Positions 1 through 6,903 are shown, counted from the stretch's first letter. The stretch: DNA of 10,180 nucleotides from Balneolales bacterium (GCA_007133995.1 SLLP01000167.1:1-10180), one strand, 5' to 3'. The notes: generated by a model not told the origin, from the sequence alone. Numbers and translations: made by a program.

Positions 1-741
1 GCGATGGAAGCCCCGGCACGGTTTGATGCCAAATACTTCCGCGATGAAAAAGTCAAGGTGTTTGACTCGGTTCGACCTATCCAGCCTGATGAAGTAAAAG
101 ATATTGCTGTGAGGGCGCAATATACCGGTGGGAAAATCAATGGAAAAGAGGTGCCGGGATATAAAGAAGAAGACGGGGTGAGCGAACATTCCGTAACAGA
201 AACGTATGCGGCCATCAAACTTATGATCAATAATTGGAGATGGGCGGGTGTGCCGTTTTTTTTACGAACGGGGAAACGGTTGCCCAGGCGGGTGTTAGAA
301 CTGATTCTTGTTTTCAAGCGCATCCCTCATCAAATATTTCAGTCCCATACGACTGCCGGCAGTGGTGAAATTGATGCCAATGTTCTGGCCATCCGCTTGC
401 AGCCGGACGAGAGCATATCCCTCCGGTTTGGTGCAAAGGTCCCCGGTCAGGGTATGAAGGTGCAACCCGTCTCTATGAAGTTTGATTATGAATCGACCTT
501 CCGTATAAAACTCGCCGATGCCTATGAACGCTTGCTTCTTGACGCGATATTGGGTGATGCCTCTTTATTCGCACGACGCGACGGCGTTGAGGCAAGCTGG
601 CGTATTCTGATGCCGGTGATCGAGGCCTGGGAGAATGCAAAGGAGATGAAGTTGCCGGAATACAAGGCTGGCAGATGGGGGCCTGAAGAGGCGGAGAAAC
701 TATTAAAACGCAACGGCTGCTGGTGGCGGAATTGCCTGTAG
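1..741 (+). CDS. zwf: Glucose-6-phosphate 1-dehydrogenase, C-terminal part (5' end outside window)
   Basis: Oxidises glucose-6-phosphate to 6-phosphogluconolactone with NAD(P)+, the first step of the oxidative pentose phosphate pathway, in the cytoplasm. The frame is open from base 1, so the gene starts upstream and the Met at position 4 is internal. About 246 of the usual 480-510 residues are present: the G6PD C-terminal domain only. Visible family signatures are MEAPARFDAKYFRDEKVKV near the start, the RAQYTGG...EVPGY segment, SVTETYAAIKL, WAGVPFFLRTGKRL, and the terminal WGPEEAEKLL. The NAD(P)-binding fold and the catalytic His region lie outside the window. The stop is TAG at 739-741. pgl follows after 26 bases on the same strand, so the two are very likely cotranscribed. 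The family assignment is firm; cofactor preference cannot be judged here. Confidence 0.96.
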   Translation, partial: AMEAPARFDAKYFRDEKVKVFDSVRPIQPDEVKDIAVRAQYTGGKINGKEVPGYKEEDGVSEHSVTETYAAIKLMINNWRWAGVPFFLRTGKRLPRRVLELILVFKRIPHQIFQSHTTAGSGEIDANVLAIRLQPDESISLRFGAKVPGQGMKVQPVSMKFDYESTFRIKLADAYERLLLDAILGDASLFARRDGVEASWRILMPVIEAWENAKEMKLPEYKAGRWGPEEAEKLLKRNGCWWRNCL

Positions 742-767
742 CTGAATCTTGTAACAGGATAAAAAAA

Positions 768-1502
768 ATGTCATCCATCATTAAGATATTACCTGACGAA
801 GAAACACTTATCAGACAATCGGCCGATGAAGTCACCGGTCTCATTAATCAGACATTGGCGGAAAAGGACATCTGCACCTTCGTTCTCTCCGGTGGGTCAA
901 CACCGAAAGCCCTCTATTCAAAGCTTGCATCAGCTCCGTACCGTAAAACGGTACGATGGGAGAAAGTGCATTTATTCTGGGGGGATGAGCGTTGTGTCCC
1001 GCCCGATCATCAGGACAGTAATTACCGGATGGTAAAAGAATCCCTCCTTGATCATATTGATCTGCCACCGGAAAATATACATCGCATATCCGGAGAAAAA
1101 CCCCCTGACGTAGCCGCTCAGGAATACGAACAGGAAGTAAGAAAGTATGTTTCGGGTGCCTGCGGTATACCACGGTTCGATATCACGCTGTCAGGTATTG
1201 GTGATGATGGGCATACGGCCTCGCTTTTCCCCGGCACACCGGTACTGAAAGAGCAAAAAAAACTTGTCGCTTCGGTCTATGTTCCCGGTCTCAAATCATG
1301 GCGTATCACACTCACCTTTCCGGTTATCAACAACTCAAAAGTAATTCTGTTTCTCGTTAAGGGGTCATCAAAGGCAAGGATAATGAGTCAGGTTCTGAAC
1401 GGTAACAGTTCTGGAAACCGGTATCCCGTTCAAAAAATCAACCCGACGGACGGGAAAAAAATATGGTTTCTCGACAAGGAAGCGGCAGCGATGCTTGAAT
1501 AA
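768..1502 (+). CDS. pgl: 6-phosphogluconolactonase (DevB/Pgl type)
   Basis: Hydrolyses 6-phosphogluconolactone to 6-phosphogluconate, directly after Zwf. The 244-residue protein is of normal length for the glucosamine-6-phosphate isomerase/6-phosphogluconolactonase fold. Family motifs are FVLSGGSTPKALY (phosphate-binding loop), VHLFWGDERCVPPDHQDSN, and GIGDDGHTASLFPGTP, which carries the catalytic Asp/His pair, followed by RITLTFPVIN. I chose the ATG at 768 because AGGA at 756-759 lies 8 bases upstream and the family's conserved part begins shortly after it. A GTG at 723 in the same frame would add 15 residues, but these overlap the zwf 3' end and look unlike the family. The stop codon at 1500-1502 touches the tail of a hairpin that serves the opposite strand. 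Function is secure; only the start is slightly open. Confidence 0.95.
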   Translation: MSSIIKILPDEETLIRQSADEVTGLINQTLAEKDICTFVLSGGSTPKALYSKLASAPYRKTVRWEKVHLFWGDERCVPPDHQDSNYRMVKESLLDHIDLPPENIHRISGEKPPDVAAQEYEQEVRKYVSGACGIPRFDITLSGIGDDGHTASLFPGTPVLKEQKKLVASVYVPGLKSWRITLTFPVINNSKVILFLVKGSSKARIMSQVLNGNSSGNRYPVQKINPTDGKKIWFLDKEAAAMLE

Positions 1503-1546
1503 AAATCCAAGATGGTATTATAACGCTCTTTTACCAGCTCTTGGAT
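1498..1546 (-). terminator. Likely intrinsic terminator of the minus-strand glp transcript
   Basis: ATCCAAGA (1505-1512) pairs perfectly with TCTTGGAT (1539-1546), and TGGTA (1513-1517) with TACCA (1532-1536). This gives a 13-bp stem with a 2-base bulge and a 14-base loop. Read on the minus strand, the hairpin is followed by TTTTATT; on the plus strand no U-tract follows. It therefore best fits termination of the transcript coming from glpF and the cupin relic. It may also protect the pgl mRNA 3' end. Stem GC content is modest, so efficiency is uncertain. Confidence 0.6.
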
Positions 1547-1564
1547 GCTGAAGAATGGAGAGAA

Positions 1565-1790
1565 ATCGACTCCAATCAGACGATGTTTCTGCCCTTTTTC
1601 CCGTTCAATTACGCGCCCTGCCGACAGCAAGCGGGGTTCTCCCAGTTCATCAGTATTACTGACGGCAACCGCCACTGTACCGCTGATCACTTCCCGGATT
1701 TCCGGCCTGTGTTGATGGTATTGCAAGGAAAGCCGCTGCTTGGGTGCATCAAGGAGGAATTATAGGCTGAGTTTCATAAAACCTGAAAAA
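1565..1790 (-). pseudogene. Decayed partial copy of the ManC-like cupin gene
   Basis: This stretch aligns without any gap to 7330-7555, the middle of the intact cupin gene (constant offset 5765 bases). By hand count roughly 190 of 226 positions match, about 84%. Read on the minus strand it encodes FLL.APKQRLS.QYHQHRPEIREVISGTVAVA and continues to GQKHRLIGVD. An in-frame TAA (about 1761-1763) interrupts it where the intact copy has KFLL. Homology stops after GVD, so the C-terminal end (EDDIVR..D.GR) and the N-terminal 70 residues are missing. A 98-codon open frame starts at the Met at 1726, but beyond the homology it runs through the terminator hairpin and into antisense of pgl, so I do not believe it is a working gene. 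It sits between glpF and the terminator, in the likely 3' untranslated part of the glp transcript. Confidence 0.8.
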
Positions 1791-1811
1791 AGGGTGATCG
1801 GTTCGAATGCA

Positions 1812-2579
1812 TCAACTCAACAGCAGATACAGTCCGGCGGCCAGTACAGCACCAGTAATCGGAGCGGCAATCGGAACCCACGAATATGCCCAGTCGCTTC
1901 CACCCTTTTTCGGGATCGGCAGCAGCGTATGCATGATGCGCGGACCAAGATCACGAGCCGGATTGATGGCATAGCCGGTAGGTCCGCCCAGTGACAGTCC
2001 GAGTCCAAGTACCAGCAATGCTACCGGGAGGGCAGCAAGGGCGCCCAGTCCGAAACCGACTTCCTGCCCGTCAATCACAATTACTTTTAAAAATTCTCCA
2101 TTAGCAGTCACAAAACCTGGTGCTGCAATGTATAACACGCCGAAAACAAGTATAAATGTTCCGATGACCTCTGTCATAAAATTGGATGGATAGTTGCGGA
2201 TGTTGGGAGTCGTAGAGTGACAGGCGAGGATCAGGTCCTTGTCCTGTGTCGCAGCAAAGTGGTCTTTATAGGACACCCAGACAAGGAAGGAACCAATGGC
2301 TCCACCTATCACCTGAGCAGTGATGTAAGGCAGTACCATCGCCCAATCGAAAAGCCCAGCGGTAGCAAGCCCGATCGTGACGGCTGGATTGATATGCGCA
2401 CCGCTGAACTGAGCTACGGTGAAGACACCGGCAAACACACCGATGGCCCATCCCCATGTGATGACGATCCATCCCCCCTGGTGTCCTTTCGTCTTGTTCA
2501 GCACCACATTGGCAACCACGCCGTTGCCAAGCAGAATCAATATTCCGGTTCCGATGATTTCAGCGATAAATGGAGACAT
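1812..2579 (-). CDS. glpF: Glycerol facilitator / aquaglyceroporin (MIP family)
   Basis: Inner-membrane channel for passive glycerol uptake. The 255-residue protein has about six hydrophobic segments and the two half-helix NPA motifs, SGAHINPAVT (NPA at 64-66) and GYAINPARDLGPR (NPA at 206-208). Asp210 after the second NPA and the bulky filter positions (Trp42 or Trp44, Tyr203, Arg209) mark a glycerol channel rather than a strict water channel. HSTTPNIRNYPSN before TM4 is also GlpF-like. I chose the ATG at 2579 because AAGGAG (2585-2590) lies 5 bases upstream. The frame stays open 13 residues further (to 2618), but those residues are hydrophilic and lack a ribosome site. It lies 130 bases downstream of glpD with no clear promoter between, so it is probably the last gene of glpK-glpD-glpF. 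Cargo is inferred from family and neighbours. Confidence 0.95.
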   Translation of the reverse strand: MSPFIAEIIGTGILILLGNGVVANVVLNKTKGHQGGWIVITWGWAIGVFAGVFTVAQFSGAHINPAVTIGLATAGLFDWAMVLPYITAQVIGGAIGSFLVWVSYKDHFAATQDKDLILACHSTTPNIRNYPSNFMTEVIGTFILVFGVLYIAAPGFVTANGEFLKVIVIDGQEVGFGLGALAALPVALLVLGLGLSLGGPTGYAINPARDLGPRIMHTLLPIPKKGGSDWAYSWVPIAAPITGAVLAAGLYLLLS

Positions 2580-2584
2580 GGAAA

Positions 2585-2590
2585 CTCCTT
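2585..2590 (-). promoter_or_regulatory. Shine-Dalgarno of glpF
   Basis: AAGGAG on the minus strand, 5 bases before the ATG at 2579. It decides the start over the longer open frame from 2618. It is clearly stronger than anything upstream of glpD, glpK or gntR, whose leaders are AT-rich and lack an obvious ribosome site. Confidence 0.75.
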
Positions 2591-2709
2591 GTTTTGGATA
2601 CGGCGGATGCTCTTGCACCCCCGTAGTGTGAGTGATTGGAAAAACTTATTTTGATTCGCCAGATTGCAGCTCCAAGCGGCCAGATGGTAGTCATTCATGT
2701 AGCTATTCA

Positions 2710-4269
2710 CTATTCCAGAATATAGTTACCTGCCAGTTCACGGTATGCTTTTACCTGCTTTTGTTGCCATTCTTTGTCGTATCCTGCTTCTTCGGCCATG
2801 AGCCGGGCAACTTCAGGGGCAACTTCAAGGCTTGCTTTGGCATCAAGCAGAAGAGCGCGCATGCGCCGGGAGAGAACATCCTCCACAGTCATCGCCATTT
2901 CATTTCGTACCGCCCAGACCACTTCGGCCTTAATATAGGAGAGGCGATCATGAAGCTTTTCACCCAACTCCGGCTGTTCCTTGACCATCTTCTTGATGGA
3001 TACCAGGTCTGATCCGTAGTAGTACTGAGAATCCGATTTGTCGATGTTCTTCAGCCAACCGTGAATGCGAAGATTTTCAGTTACACAATTTCCGGGAGAG
3101 AGTCCGGCGATGATGGAGGCCTGATCCACGACGTCCTGGGCCATCTTGCGGTAGGTGGTCCATTTGCCGCCGGTGATGGTGACCAGTCCGGAAGGATTGA
3201 CCAGAAGTATGTGGTCCCGGGAAAGTGATGCTGTGTGTTTGGATTCGCCCATTTTGACAAGGGGGCGAAGACCGGCAAACACACTGCGGACATCTTTGCG
3301 TGTCGGATTGCCATCCAGGTATTTGGCGGCATGACTGAGTACGAATTCGATCTCCTCTTCCATGGCAACCGGTTCAAGCGAGGGACCGTCCACCGCGGTG
3401 TCGGTCGTACCAAGAACGATTTTATCATGCCAGGGTACGGCGAATAGCACGCGTCCGTCATCGGTCTGCGGCACCATGATGGCCGTATTTCCCGGAAGGA
3501 ATTTCTTGTCAATAATGATGTGGATGCCCTGGCTTGGCGCTATAATGGGTTTTGCATTCGGATCATCCAGCTTCAGAAGGCTGTCGGTGAAAACACCGGT
3601 GGCGTTGATGACCACGCGTCCGTTGATTTCGTACTCTTCACCGGAGAGCATATCGCGGGCCTTGACTCCCTGGACCATGTCATTAGATTTGATCAGGTCT
3701 GTCACCTTCACGTAGTTGAGCAGTACGCCTTTGTTTTCAGCGCTGGTCTGAGCAAGGTTAATGGCCAACCGGGAGTCATCAAATTGTCCGTCATAGTAAA
3801 TAACACCGCCTTTTAGCCCTTCAGTTTTTATGGTAGGCAGTAATTCGCGAGTTTTTTTCAGCGACAAATACTTGGAAGGTCCCAAGCCGAGTTTGCCTGC
3901 AAGCATGTCATACACTTTCAGGCCGACACCGTAAAACGGCCCTTCCCACCAGTCGTAGTTTGGGACGACAAAGGATTGGTTCTGAACAAGATGCGGAGCG
4001 TTCTGGATCATCAAACCCCGTTCACGCAATGCTTCAAGTACCAGTGAGACGTTGCCCTGCTGAAGGTAACGGATCCCCCCGTGGACCAATTTTGTAGAAC
4101 GGCTTGACGTCCCCTTGGAGAAGTCATCCATTTCCAGGAGCATCGTCTTGAATCCTCTGGTTGCGGCATCAACAGCAATGCCGAGACCAGTAGCGCCTCC
4201 ACCGACAATGATGAAATCCCAGTAACCAGTTTCTTTTTTTACTGCATCAAGCATTTGTGATCGATTCAT
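2710..4269 (-). CDS. glpD: Glycerol-3-phosphate dehydrogenase, FAD-dependent (aerobic GlpD type)
   Basis: Membrane-associated flavoenzyme that oxidises sn-glycerol-3-phosphate to dihydroxyacetone phosphate and passes electrons to quinone. At 519 residues it has full family length. Residues 18-40 form the FAD-binding Rossmann start (DFIIVGGGATGLGIAVDAATRG). GTSSRSTKLVHGGIRYL (53-69) is the classic GlpD signature, and VVINATGVFTD, PSQGIHIIID, LGTTDTAVDG, FAGLRPLV and TGGKWTTYRKMA follow in the expected order. The C-terminal 130 residues match the DAO_C extension (EVVWAVRNEMAMTVEDVLSRR). The start at 4269 fits the family's N-terminus; there is no Shine-Dalgarno, but a 15-base AT-rich inverted repeat lies just upstream. 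The gene lies 127 bases after glpK, and that gap contains a copy of the proposed GntR operator. Confidence 0.97.
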   Translation of the reverse strand: MNRSQMLDAVKKETGYWDFIIVGGGATGLGIAVDAATRGFKTMLLEMDDFSKGTSSRSTKLVHGGIRYLQQGNVSLVLEALRERGLMIQNAPHLVQNQSFVVPNYDWWEGPFYGVGLKVYDMLAGKLGLGPSKYLSLKKTRELLPTIKTEGLKGGVIYYDGQFDDSRLAINLAQTSAENKGVLLNYVKVTDLIKSNDMVQGVKARDMLSGEEYEINGRVVINATGVFTDSLLKLDDPNAKPIIAPSQGIHIIIDKKFLPGNTAIMVPQTDDGRVLFAVPWHDKIVLGTTDTAVDGPSLEPVAMEEEIEFVLSHAAKYLDGNPTRKDVRSVFAGLRPLVKMGESKHTASLSRDHILLVNPSGLVTITGGKWTTYRKMAQDVVDQASIIAGLSPGNCVTENLRIHGWLKNIDKSDSQYYYGSDLVSIKKMVKEQPELGEKLHDRLSYIKAEVVWAVRNEMAMTVEDVLSRRMRALLLDAKASLEVAPEVARLMAEEAGYDKEWQQKQVKAYRELAGNYILE

Positions 4270-4270
4270 G

Positions 4271-4285
4271 AAATATCAGATATTT
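4271..4285. repeat. Perfect inverted repeat next to the glpD start codon
   Basis: AAATATC-A-GATATTT, two 7-base arms around one base, beginning 1 base upstream of the glpD ATG (4267-4269) and so covering the ribosome-binding region. It could be a protein-binding palindrome or simply AT-rich leader. It does not resemble the GntR-type elements nearby. Confidence 0.45.
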
Positions 4286-4310
4286 TTTCGATTGATTAAT
4301 TGAAATCCTT

Positions 4311-4332
4311 GTTTGGTTGACTGGTCAGATTA
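4311..4332 (+). promoter_or_regulatory. Putative GntR operator copy upstream of glpD
   Basis: Reads GTTTGGTTG, ten bases, then TTA on the plus strand. It matches the glpK copy at 16 of 22 positions and the gntR copy at 13 of 22. The left half GGTTGACT is identical to the glpK site, while the right half has drifted (TTGACTGGTCAG instead of TTGACTATACAA). It lies about 41 bases before the glpD start. I could not find a convincing -35/-10 beside it, so it may be a weaker or secondary site. Confidence 0.5.
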
Positions 4333-4396
4333 ACGGCAGCGGTTACCCTCCTGTGACAGCGTCTCTCCAAGCCAGGCAGTCCAGCCCACGAAGGTT

Positions 4397-5896
4397 TCAT
4401 GCATCAGACCATGCAATAGTGGCCTTGAGTGCACGATCCCAGCCATTTATTAATTCCCTGGCATCCGATTCACTCATAGACGGTTCGAAGCGTTTGTCAA
4501 GCTGCCACTGGTTATCTATTTCGCCATGATTCTTCCAATATCCGACAGCGAGTCCAGCCAGATATGCCGCACCCAGCGCGGTAGTCTCCAGGGTTTTGGG
4601 ACGAGCGACTGGTGCCTGGAGTATGTCGCTTTGAAACTGCATCAGCAGATTATTGGCTGATGCTCCTCCATCTACACGAAGCTCAGGGACATCAATTCCC
4701 GAGTCGGCTTCCATGGCTTTGAGAACATCAATGGTCTGGTAGGCAATACCTTCCAATGCAGCGCGAGCTATGTGACCTGCACCGGCTCCACGGGTAAGCC
4801 CTACAATGCTTCCGCGTGCATGCTGGTTCCAGTGCGGTGCACCGAGACCGGCAAAGGCGGGAACCAGGTAAACACCGTTATTATCAGGAACCGAGGCAGC
4901 CAGCGCTTCCACATCGGCTGAATTGCGAATAAGTCCCATTTCGTCGCGTAGCCACTGTACTATGGCCCCTGCTATGAATATGCTGCCTTCCAGGGCGTAT
5001 TCTACTTTCCCATCGATCTCCAAGGCGATCGTGGTCAACAAGTTATTTTCCGATATAATCGGCTCTGTTCCGGTGTTCATGACCATAAAACAGCCGGTTC
5101 CGTAGGTGTTCTTGACCATACCCGAGGAGATGCACCGTTGTCCGAAAAGGGCAGCCTGTTGATCCCCTGCGATTCCGGCGATTGGCACTTTTGTGGCAAA
5201 TATCGTCGTCTTAGTTTCGGCGTATACTTCACTGGAGGACTTCACTTCGGGCAAAAGGCTGGCTGGAATGTCAAGAATCTCCAGGATATCATTGTCCCAC
5301 TGACCTTTATGGATATTGTAGAGCATGGTGCGTGAAGCGTTGGTTGCATCGGTCACATGTGTGTCGCCACGCGTGAAATTCCAGATCAGCCAGGAATCCA
5401 TTGTGCCAAATGCCAACTTGCCCTCATCCGCTTTTTCACGGACGCCATCAACATTATCAAGAATCCATTTGATTTTTGTTGCGGAAAAGTAGGCATCAAT
5501 AATCAGACCGGTTTTTTGCCGTATTATCTCTATAAGACCCGATTTCTTTTTCAGCTCATCGCATAAGTCTGATGTGCGACGATCCTGCCAGACAATGGCA
5601 TTATAGACCGGTTTTCCGGTTTCCCGGTTCCAAATCAACGTCGTTTCCCGTTGATTGGTGATGCCGATGGCGGCTATATCGGTTCCATTCAGTCCGACTT
5701 TGGTGATCGCTTCGGCTGCAACACCGGCTTGTGATGACCATATTTCATTGCCATCATGCTCAACCCACCCTGCCTTGGGATAAATTTGGCGAAATTCCTT
5801 TTGAGCACTGGATATGATCGCGCCCTTTTTGTCAAAAACAATAGCTCTTGAGCTTGTGGTGCCCTGATCGAGTGAAAGAATATACTGTTCTGCCAT
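4397..5896 (-). CDS. glpK: Glycerol kinase (FGGY family)
   Basis: ATP-dependent phosphorylation of glycerol to sn-glycerol-3-phosphate in the cytoplasm, trapping glycerol that enters through GlpF. The protein has 499 residues, normal length. The N-terminal phosphate loop SLDQGTTSSR (8-17) carries Asp10. ITNQRETT (79-86) provides the glycerol-contacting Arg84 and Glu85; DAYFSATKIKW (134-144) provides Tyr136. GIAGDQQAALFGQ gives the catalytic Asp245 and Gln246. NTYGTGCFMVMNTG and VDGGASANN.LMQFQSD are the C-terminal FGGY signatures. The loop around 221-231 (SSEVYAETKTT) lacks the His that HPr phosphorylates in Firmicutes GlpK, so PTS phosphorylation is unlikely. The start at 5896 is preceded by a good promoter and a GntR-type element. 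It is the first structural gene of glpK-glpD-glpF and lies 169 bases after gntR. Confidence 0.98.
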   Translation of the reverse strand: MAEQYILSLDQGTTSSRAIVFDKKGAIISSAQKEFRQIYPKAGWVEHDGNEIWSSQAGVAAEAITKVGLNGTDIAAIGITNQRETTLIWNRETGKPVYNAIVWQDRRTSDLCDELKKKSGLIEIIRQKTGLIIDAYFSATKIKWILDNVDGVREKADEGKLAFGTMDSWLIWNFTRGDTHVTDATNASRTMLYNIHKGQWDNDILEILDIPASLLPEVKSSSEVYAETKTTIFATKVPIAGIAGDQQAALFGQRCISSGMVKNTYGTGCFMVMNTGTEPIISENNLLTTIALEIDGKVEYALEGSIFIAGAIVQWLRDEMGLIRNSADVEALAASVPDNNGVYLVPAFAGLGAPHWNQHARGSIVGLTRGAGAGHIARAALEGIAYQTIDVLKAMEADSGIDVPELRVDGGASANNLLMQFQSDILQAPVARPKTLETTALGAAYLAGLAVGYWKNHGEIDNQWQLDKRFEPSMSESDARELINGWDRALKATIAWSDA

Positions 5897-5917
5897 GATG
5901 GTAATAAATTATTTAAT

Positions 5918-5939
5918 GTATGGTTGACTATACAAGTTA
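5918..5939 (+). promoter_or_regulatory. Putative GntR operator at the glpK promoter
   Basis: Reads GTATGGTTG, ten bases, TTA on the plus strand, with core TTGACTATACAA (5924-5935), an imperfect TTG-N6-CAA palindrome. It matches the copy at 6904-6925 at 17 of 22 positions. It lies a few bases downstream of the glpK -10 box, overlapping the expected transcription start: the position of a classical repressor operator. The core resembles sites of GntR-type DNA-binding domains such as AraR (TTGTACGTACAA). Which protein binds is inferred from the adjacent gene. Confidence 0.65.
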
Positions 5940-5945
5940 TGCGCT

Positions 5946-5974
5946 ATATTATAAAAGCGCTTCCAAAGAGTCAA
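5946..5974 (-). promoter_or_regulatory. glpK promoter (sigma-70 type)
   Basis: On the minus strand TTGACT (5969-5974), 17 bases, TAATAT (5946-5951), followed by a leader of about 40-50 bases to the glpK ATG. Spacing and both hexamers are near the classical consensus. The spacer contains the palindrome AAGCGCTT (5955-5962) and the start region carries the GntR-type element. Confidence 0.7.
5953..5964. promoter_or_regulatory. LacI/CcpA-like palindrome inside the glpK promoter spacer
   Basis: The minus strand reads GGAAGCGCTTTT with a perfect AAGCGCTT core, lying between the -35 and -10 boxes. A central CG flanked by GAA/TTC-like arms is typical of LacI-family operators, including catabolite-responsive cre sites. 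A factor bound here would block RNA polymerase. No LacI-family gene is in the window, so the link is tentative. Confidence 0.4.
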
Positions 5975-6062
5975 GCTTTTTTAGCATAATGTCACTTTTT
6001 TATAATCTCTCATAAATGTCTAAAAAGATGAAATGATGAGACGGACACATCCAATTTAGAAG

Positions 6063-6077
6063 TGGTCATGATGACCA
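6063..6077. repeat. 15-base perfect palindrome at the gntR stop codon
   Basis: TGGTCAT-G-ATGACCA spans the gntR TGA (6066-6068). TGGT...ACCA arms are common in GntR operators, but with shorter spacing, and this site lies about 90 bases upstream of the glpK -35. Partly coding sequence, so it may be coincidental. Confidence 0.35.
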
Positions 6078-6854
6078 GTCACCTGTGGAAAGGTCAAAAG
6101 GCAGTCCTTCGATGTCATGAGTTTTCCCGTAGGGTATGGTTCGTGTAGTAAAACTTATGCGGTCACTACGGTAAACATCTTCAGAATATTGAAAATATTC
6201 ACCTGCAGAGGTTTTTATCAGCCTCTTGATGAGCAACAGCGGGGTGCCTATTGGTAGTTTCAGCAGCTTGTGATCCGATTGACCAGCGCTGACTGCTTCA
6301 ATTCTTTGGATGGCATCTCCCAGCTCTGTATATGTAAACCGATATAGCAGTTCAAAGATTGAGTTACGTTCAAGATCCTTGTCGAGCAACGGGGCAAAAA
6401 GCCGGTAATTGAAATAGGAACGCTCGATGATGAGAGGCTGATCGTCGCCAAGTCTGAGCCGTATAATCCTGACTACTTTGTCATCCGGTTCCAGCTGCAT
6501 CAGGCGTGAAAGCCAGAGTTTTGGCTCAATAATGGTCTTTTCAATGATCTTTGCTGAGGGACGAATGTTGTTTCGTTTCATCAGTTCACTGAACCCGATC
6601 AGGTGATCAGGATCCTGATGAATCTTCTGGTGTGTGACAAAGGTGCCTCTACCCTGTTCTCTTATCAGGAATCCCTGTTGCAAAAGTATTTTGAGCGCAT
6701 CGCGGATCGTTCCACGGCTTACGCTGAACCGTTCCACCAGTTCGGTGTCACTTGGAAACAGATCACCATCGCTGTATTTGCCAGTTCGTATGTCATCAAC
6801 CAGCAATTCATAAATCTGGTAATATTTCGGAACAGGTCTTCTCTGAAAATCCAT
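6066..6854 (-). CDS. GntR-family (HutC subfamily) transcriptional regulator, likely of the glycerol genes
   Basis: A 262-residue DNA-binding regulator. Residues 8-73 form the GntR winged helix: PKYYQIYELLVDDIRTGKY, then FPSDTELVERFSVSRGTIRDAL as the helix-turn-helix (33-54), and LIREQGRGTFV as the wing. Residues about 85-240 match the UTRA effector domain of the HutC subfamily (VVRIIRLRLGDDQPLIIERSYF, IQRIEAVSA, PLLLIKRL, YSEDVYRSDR), which usually senses small sugars, sugar phosphates or other metabolites. It lies 169 bases upstream of glpK on the same strand, and a shared 22-base element sits before gntR, glpK and glpD. I infer it represses the glycerol locus and itself, with glycerol-3-phosphate or a related metabolite as a plausible but unproven effector. 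The start at 6854 gives the standard short tail before the winged helix. No Shine-Dalgarno is evident. Confidence 0.9.
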   Translation of the reverse strand: MDFQRRPVPKYYQIYELLVDDIRTGKYSDGDLFPSDTELVERFSVSRGTIRDALKILLQQGFLIREQGRGTFVTHQKIHQDPDHLIGFSELMKRNNIRPSAKIIEKTIIEPKLWLSRLMQLEPDDKVVRIIRLRLGDDQPLIIERSYFNYRLFAPLLDKDLERNSIFELLYRFTYTELGDAIQRIEAVSAGQSDHKLLKLPIGTPLLLIKRLIKTSAGEYFQYSEDVYRSDRISFTTRTIPYGKTHDIEGLPFDLSTGDWSS

Positions 6855-6903
6855 GACAGTTTGCAGTAGAACGTTGTCTGCGAATACGGATGATCCGGTA
6901 GAT

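Noticed and set aside
723..767. GTG start giving pgl 15 extra residues
   Set aside because: It overlaps zwf, has no ribosome site and adds residues unlike the family; ATG 768 has AGGA 8 bases upstream.
473..844. 123-codon minus-strand frame across the zwf/pgl junction
   Set aside because: Antisense to two conserved genes and of low-complexity, Ser/Pro/Arg-rich composition.
1430..1726. 98-codon minus-strand frame beginning inside the cupin relic
   Set aside because: Only the first half matches the cupin family; the remainder translates the terminator hairpin and the antisense of pgl, and the homologous reading is interrupted upstream by a stop.
2592..2622. Small hairpin GGGTGC-AAGA-GCATCC in the glpF leader as a riboswitch or attenuator
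   Set aside because: Only 6 bp with one G-U pair, no alternative structure or U-tract; too little to support regulation.
2217..2654. 145-codon plus-strand frame across glpF
   Set aside because: Antisense of glpF, which has unmistakable NPA motifs; the plus-strand protein has no recognisable character.
3081..3512. 143-codon minus-strand frame inside glpD
   Set aside because: Shadow of glpD in another frame, rich in Pro/Arg/Ser/Trp with no family pattern.
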